From Eubacteriaceae bacterium (GTDB lineage Bacteria; Bacillota_A; Clostridia; Eubacteriales; Anaerofustaceae), in the NCBI GenBank assembly GCA_031280495.1, contig JAITGT010000079.1, positions 1-7,169 on the forward strand: 7,169 nucleotides of DNA, read 5' to 3'. A model generated the notes under the pieces. That model did no database searches, was not told the DNA's origin, and was given only the letters and a program-made list of their open reading frames with translations. Each line of letters begins with the position of its first letter. Position 1 is the first letter of the stretch. Of this stretch, positions 6,336-7,169 are shown piece after piece. The position numbers were made by a program, and so were the translations under genes.

Positions 6336-6360
6336 AAATCTTCCCCTCTTTCCTCGAATC

Positions 6361-6389
6361 ATTATAGCATTCTTTCATTGTATTTACAT
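6361..6389 (-). promoter_or_regulatory. Promoter of the sua5 operon
   Basis: A perfect TATAAT (6361-6366, minus strand) sits about 26 bases before the sua5 ATG. The matching -35 place holds TGTAAA at 17-base spacing, which is weak. Transcription would begin near 6354 with a very short leader. Confidence 0.6.
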
Positions 6390-6450
6390 AATTTTCTAAC
6401 AGCGGATACCAAAGCGCGCGGCAGGGCGAGCCAGATTTTTCGACTTACAG

Positions 6451-6479
6451 TTTACAAAAGAGAAATGATTTGTTAATAT
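6451..6479 (+). promoter_or_regulatory. Promoter of rho
   Basis: TTTACA (6451-6456), a 17-base spacer and TAATAT (6474-6479) form a near-consensus sigma-A-type promoter on the plus strand, divergent from the sua5 promoter. Start of transcription is expected near 6486, giving a leader of about 295 nt before rho. Confidence 0.7.
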
Positions 6480-6485
6480 GAAAAT

Positions 6486-6781
6486 ACAGTTGCCTCAGTC
6501 AAGCAACTTCCAATTCCATATTTTTTCATTTGCCATCGCCATACTTTTGGAACCTAGCCAATTAAGCCAGTGCTCTCTCCCCATTGCAAGAAGCAAAAGG
6601 CGTTATTAGGCGTTTCATTTTCCTTGCGCGCATTGCGCCAGCAGCGTTGCGGGCGCTATAGCATATGAGCATGCATCACGCGCTTCATGCGCAAAGGGCG
6701 CAAATTCGTTCGCGTCCCATTCCTATGCCCGAAGCTTTTCTTAGCGGAAGGCGAAACTTGAAAATTCTTATCGGAGGCCTA
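6486..6781 (+). promoter_or_regulatory. Long leader of rho with C-rich, G-poor segment (candidate rut region)
   Basis: No gene is supported between the promoter and rho. In 6493-6587 I count about 31 C and 11 G in 95 bases, with many YC dinucleotides and little strong pairing; this is the composition Rho prefers to load on. The second half (about 6620-6720) is richer in GCGC words that can form several small hairpins, such as GCGC-ATT-GCGC near 6627-6637 and GCGC-TTCAT-GCGC near 6681-6693. E. coli rho is known to be attenuated by Rho in its own leader; a similar loop is inferred here. An in-frame ATG at 6665 could extend Rho by 39 residues but has no ribosome binding site. Confidence 0.5.
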
Positions 6782-7169
6782 ATGAGCGCCAACATCTCCA
6801 ACCTTGCAAACCTCTCCTATTCTGAACTGAAGACCGAGGCAAAAAATCTCGGCATCGAAAAGACGGGCCGCATCTCGAAACAAGACCTCATCACTCTCAT
6901 CAACGACGCAATTGCGTCAAATGACAAGAAATATTCAAAGCTGAAAGACTCCATCACGGACTCTACCGAGATGCGCGGCGTTGTGCAGGTGCTGCCCGAA
7001 GGCTTTGGCTTCCTTAAGACCCCAGAAATGGCGTCACCTGAAGAGTATGTATATGTCTCCGCTTCCCAAGTACAAAAATTCCGCCTCATGAGCGGAGATG
7101 AAATAAGCGGGAAAGTCCGCGAGCCGAAAGAAGGGGAAAAATACTACGCAATGCTCTTCATAGAAGAGG
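6782..7169 (+). CDS. rho: Transcription termination factor Rho, N-terminal part (cut by window end)
   Basis: Rho is the hexameric RNA helicase that ends transcription at C-rich unstructured RNA. Only the first 129 residues are present. Residues 5-45 (LANLSYSELKTEAKNLGI...ISKQDLITLIND) form the SAP-like Rho_N helical domain. Residues about 63-129 form the cold-shock-like RNA-binding domain: MRGVVQVLPEGFGFLKTPE with the RNP-like GFGFLK (74-79), then YVYVSASQVQKFRLMSGDEISGKVREPKEGEKYY, a close match to the Rho family. No long charged insertion separates the two domains, unlike the Rho of some Actinomycetota and Clostridia. The ATG at 6782 follows GGAGG by 5 bases. The ATPase domain (P-loop, Q and R loops) would lie beyond the right edge, so activity cannot be judged. 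Codon use is ordinary for the window. It is divergent from sua5. Confidence 0.95.
   Translation, partial: MSANISNLANLSYSELKTEAKNLGIEKTGRISKQDLITLINDAIASNDKKYSKLKDSITDSTEMRGVVQVLPEGFGFLKTPEMASPEEYVYVSASQVQKFRLMSGDEISGKVREPKEGEKYYAMLFIEE

Noticed and set aside
6665..6781. In-frame N-terminal extension of Rho by 39 residues
   Set aside because: The ATG at 6665 lacks a ribosome binding site, whereas GGAGG sits at the right distance from 6782, where the usual Rho_N domain begins.
1..7169. CRISPR array, tRNA, rRNA, toxin-antitoxin or phage defence genes
   Set aside because: No regularly spaced repeats, cloverleaf or rRNA-like sequence, and no proteins of such families were seen on either strand.

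Overview
The window looks like chromosomal DNA from a Bacillota bacterium, most likely of clostridial type. The evidence is the conserved run tsaC/sua5 - ywlE-type phosphatase - rpiB - upp - dCMP deaminase, strong GGAGG-type ribosome binding sites, sigma-A-like promoters, and a MetA of the acetyl-CoA type. The exact lineage cannot be read from the sequence alone.

Layout from left to right. Positions 1 to about 1290 are a graveyard of two unrelated insertion-sequence transposases. The first is a minus-strand IS256-family gene, with stop codons, frameshifts and a lost catalytic Asp. The second is a plus-strand C-terminal remnant of an IS1182-family gene. Positions 1290-1505 carry hairpins and inverted repeats, one of which appears to serve as the terminator of metA. 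Positions 1506-2414 (minus) are metA, with its own promoter at about 2491-2519 and no visible SAM riboswitch. Positions 2415-2824 hold that promoter and a strong terminator for the operon to the right, with no convincing gene.

Positions 2825-6335 (minus) form one tight cluster, read right to left. It starts with Sua5/TsaC (t6A tRNA modification), then a low-molecular-weight phosphatase with the Thr residue typical of YwlE protein-arginine phosphatases. RpiB, uracil phosphoribosyltransferase and dCMP deaminase follow, and a short stand-alone HTH protein that resembles the N-terminus of a WYL/YafY-type regulator comes last. Several junctions overlap or nearly touch. A consensus TATAAT lies just upstream of sua5 and a hairpin with a T-tract follows the HTH gene, so the set is probably one transcription unit. 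The members join tRNA modification and phosphoprotein turnover to ribose-phosphate and pyrimidine salvage.

Positions 6336-6781 are the divergent intergenic region. It contains the sua5 promoter, an excellent plus-strand promoter (TTTACA-17-TAATAT) and a leader of about 295 nt that is C-rich and G-poor in its first part. That leader precedes rho, which starts at 6782 and runs off the right edge. The leader composition suggests autogenous Rho-dependent control of rho.

I did not find a wholly new system. The most interesting points are the rho leader, the residue-level specificity calls for MetA and YwlE, the cut-down regulator, an 11-codon ORF with a strong ribosome binding site before the dCMP deaminase, and the IS-end-like palindrome that now looks like the metA terminator.
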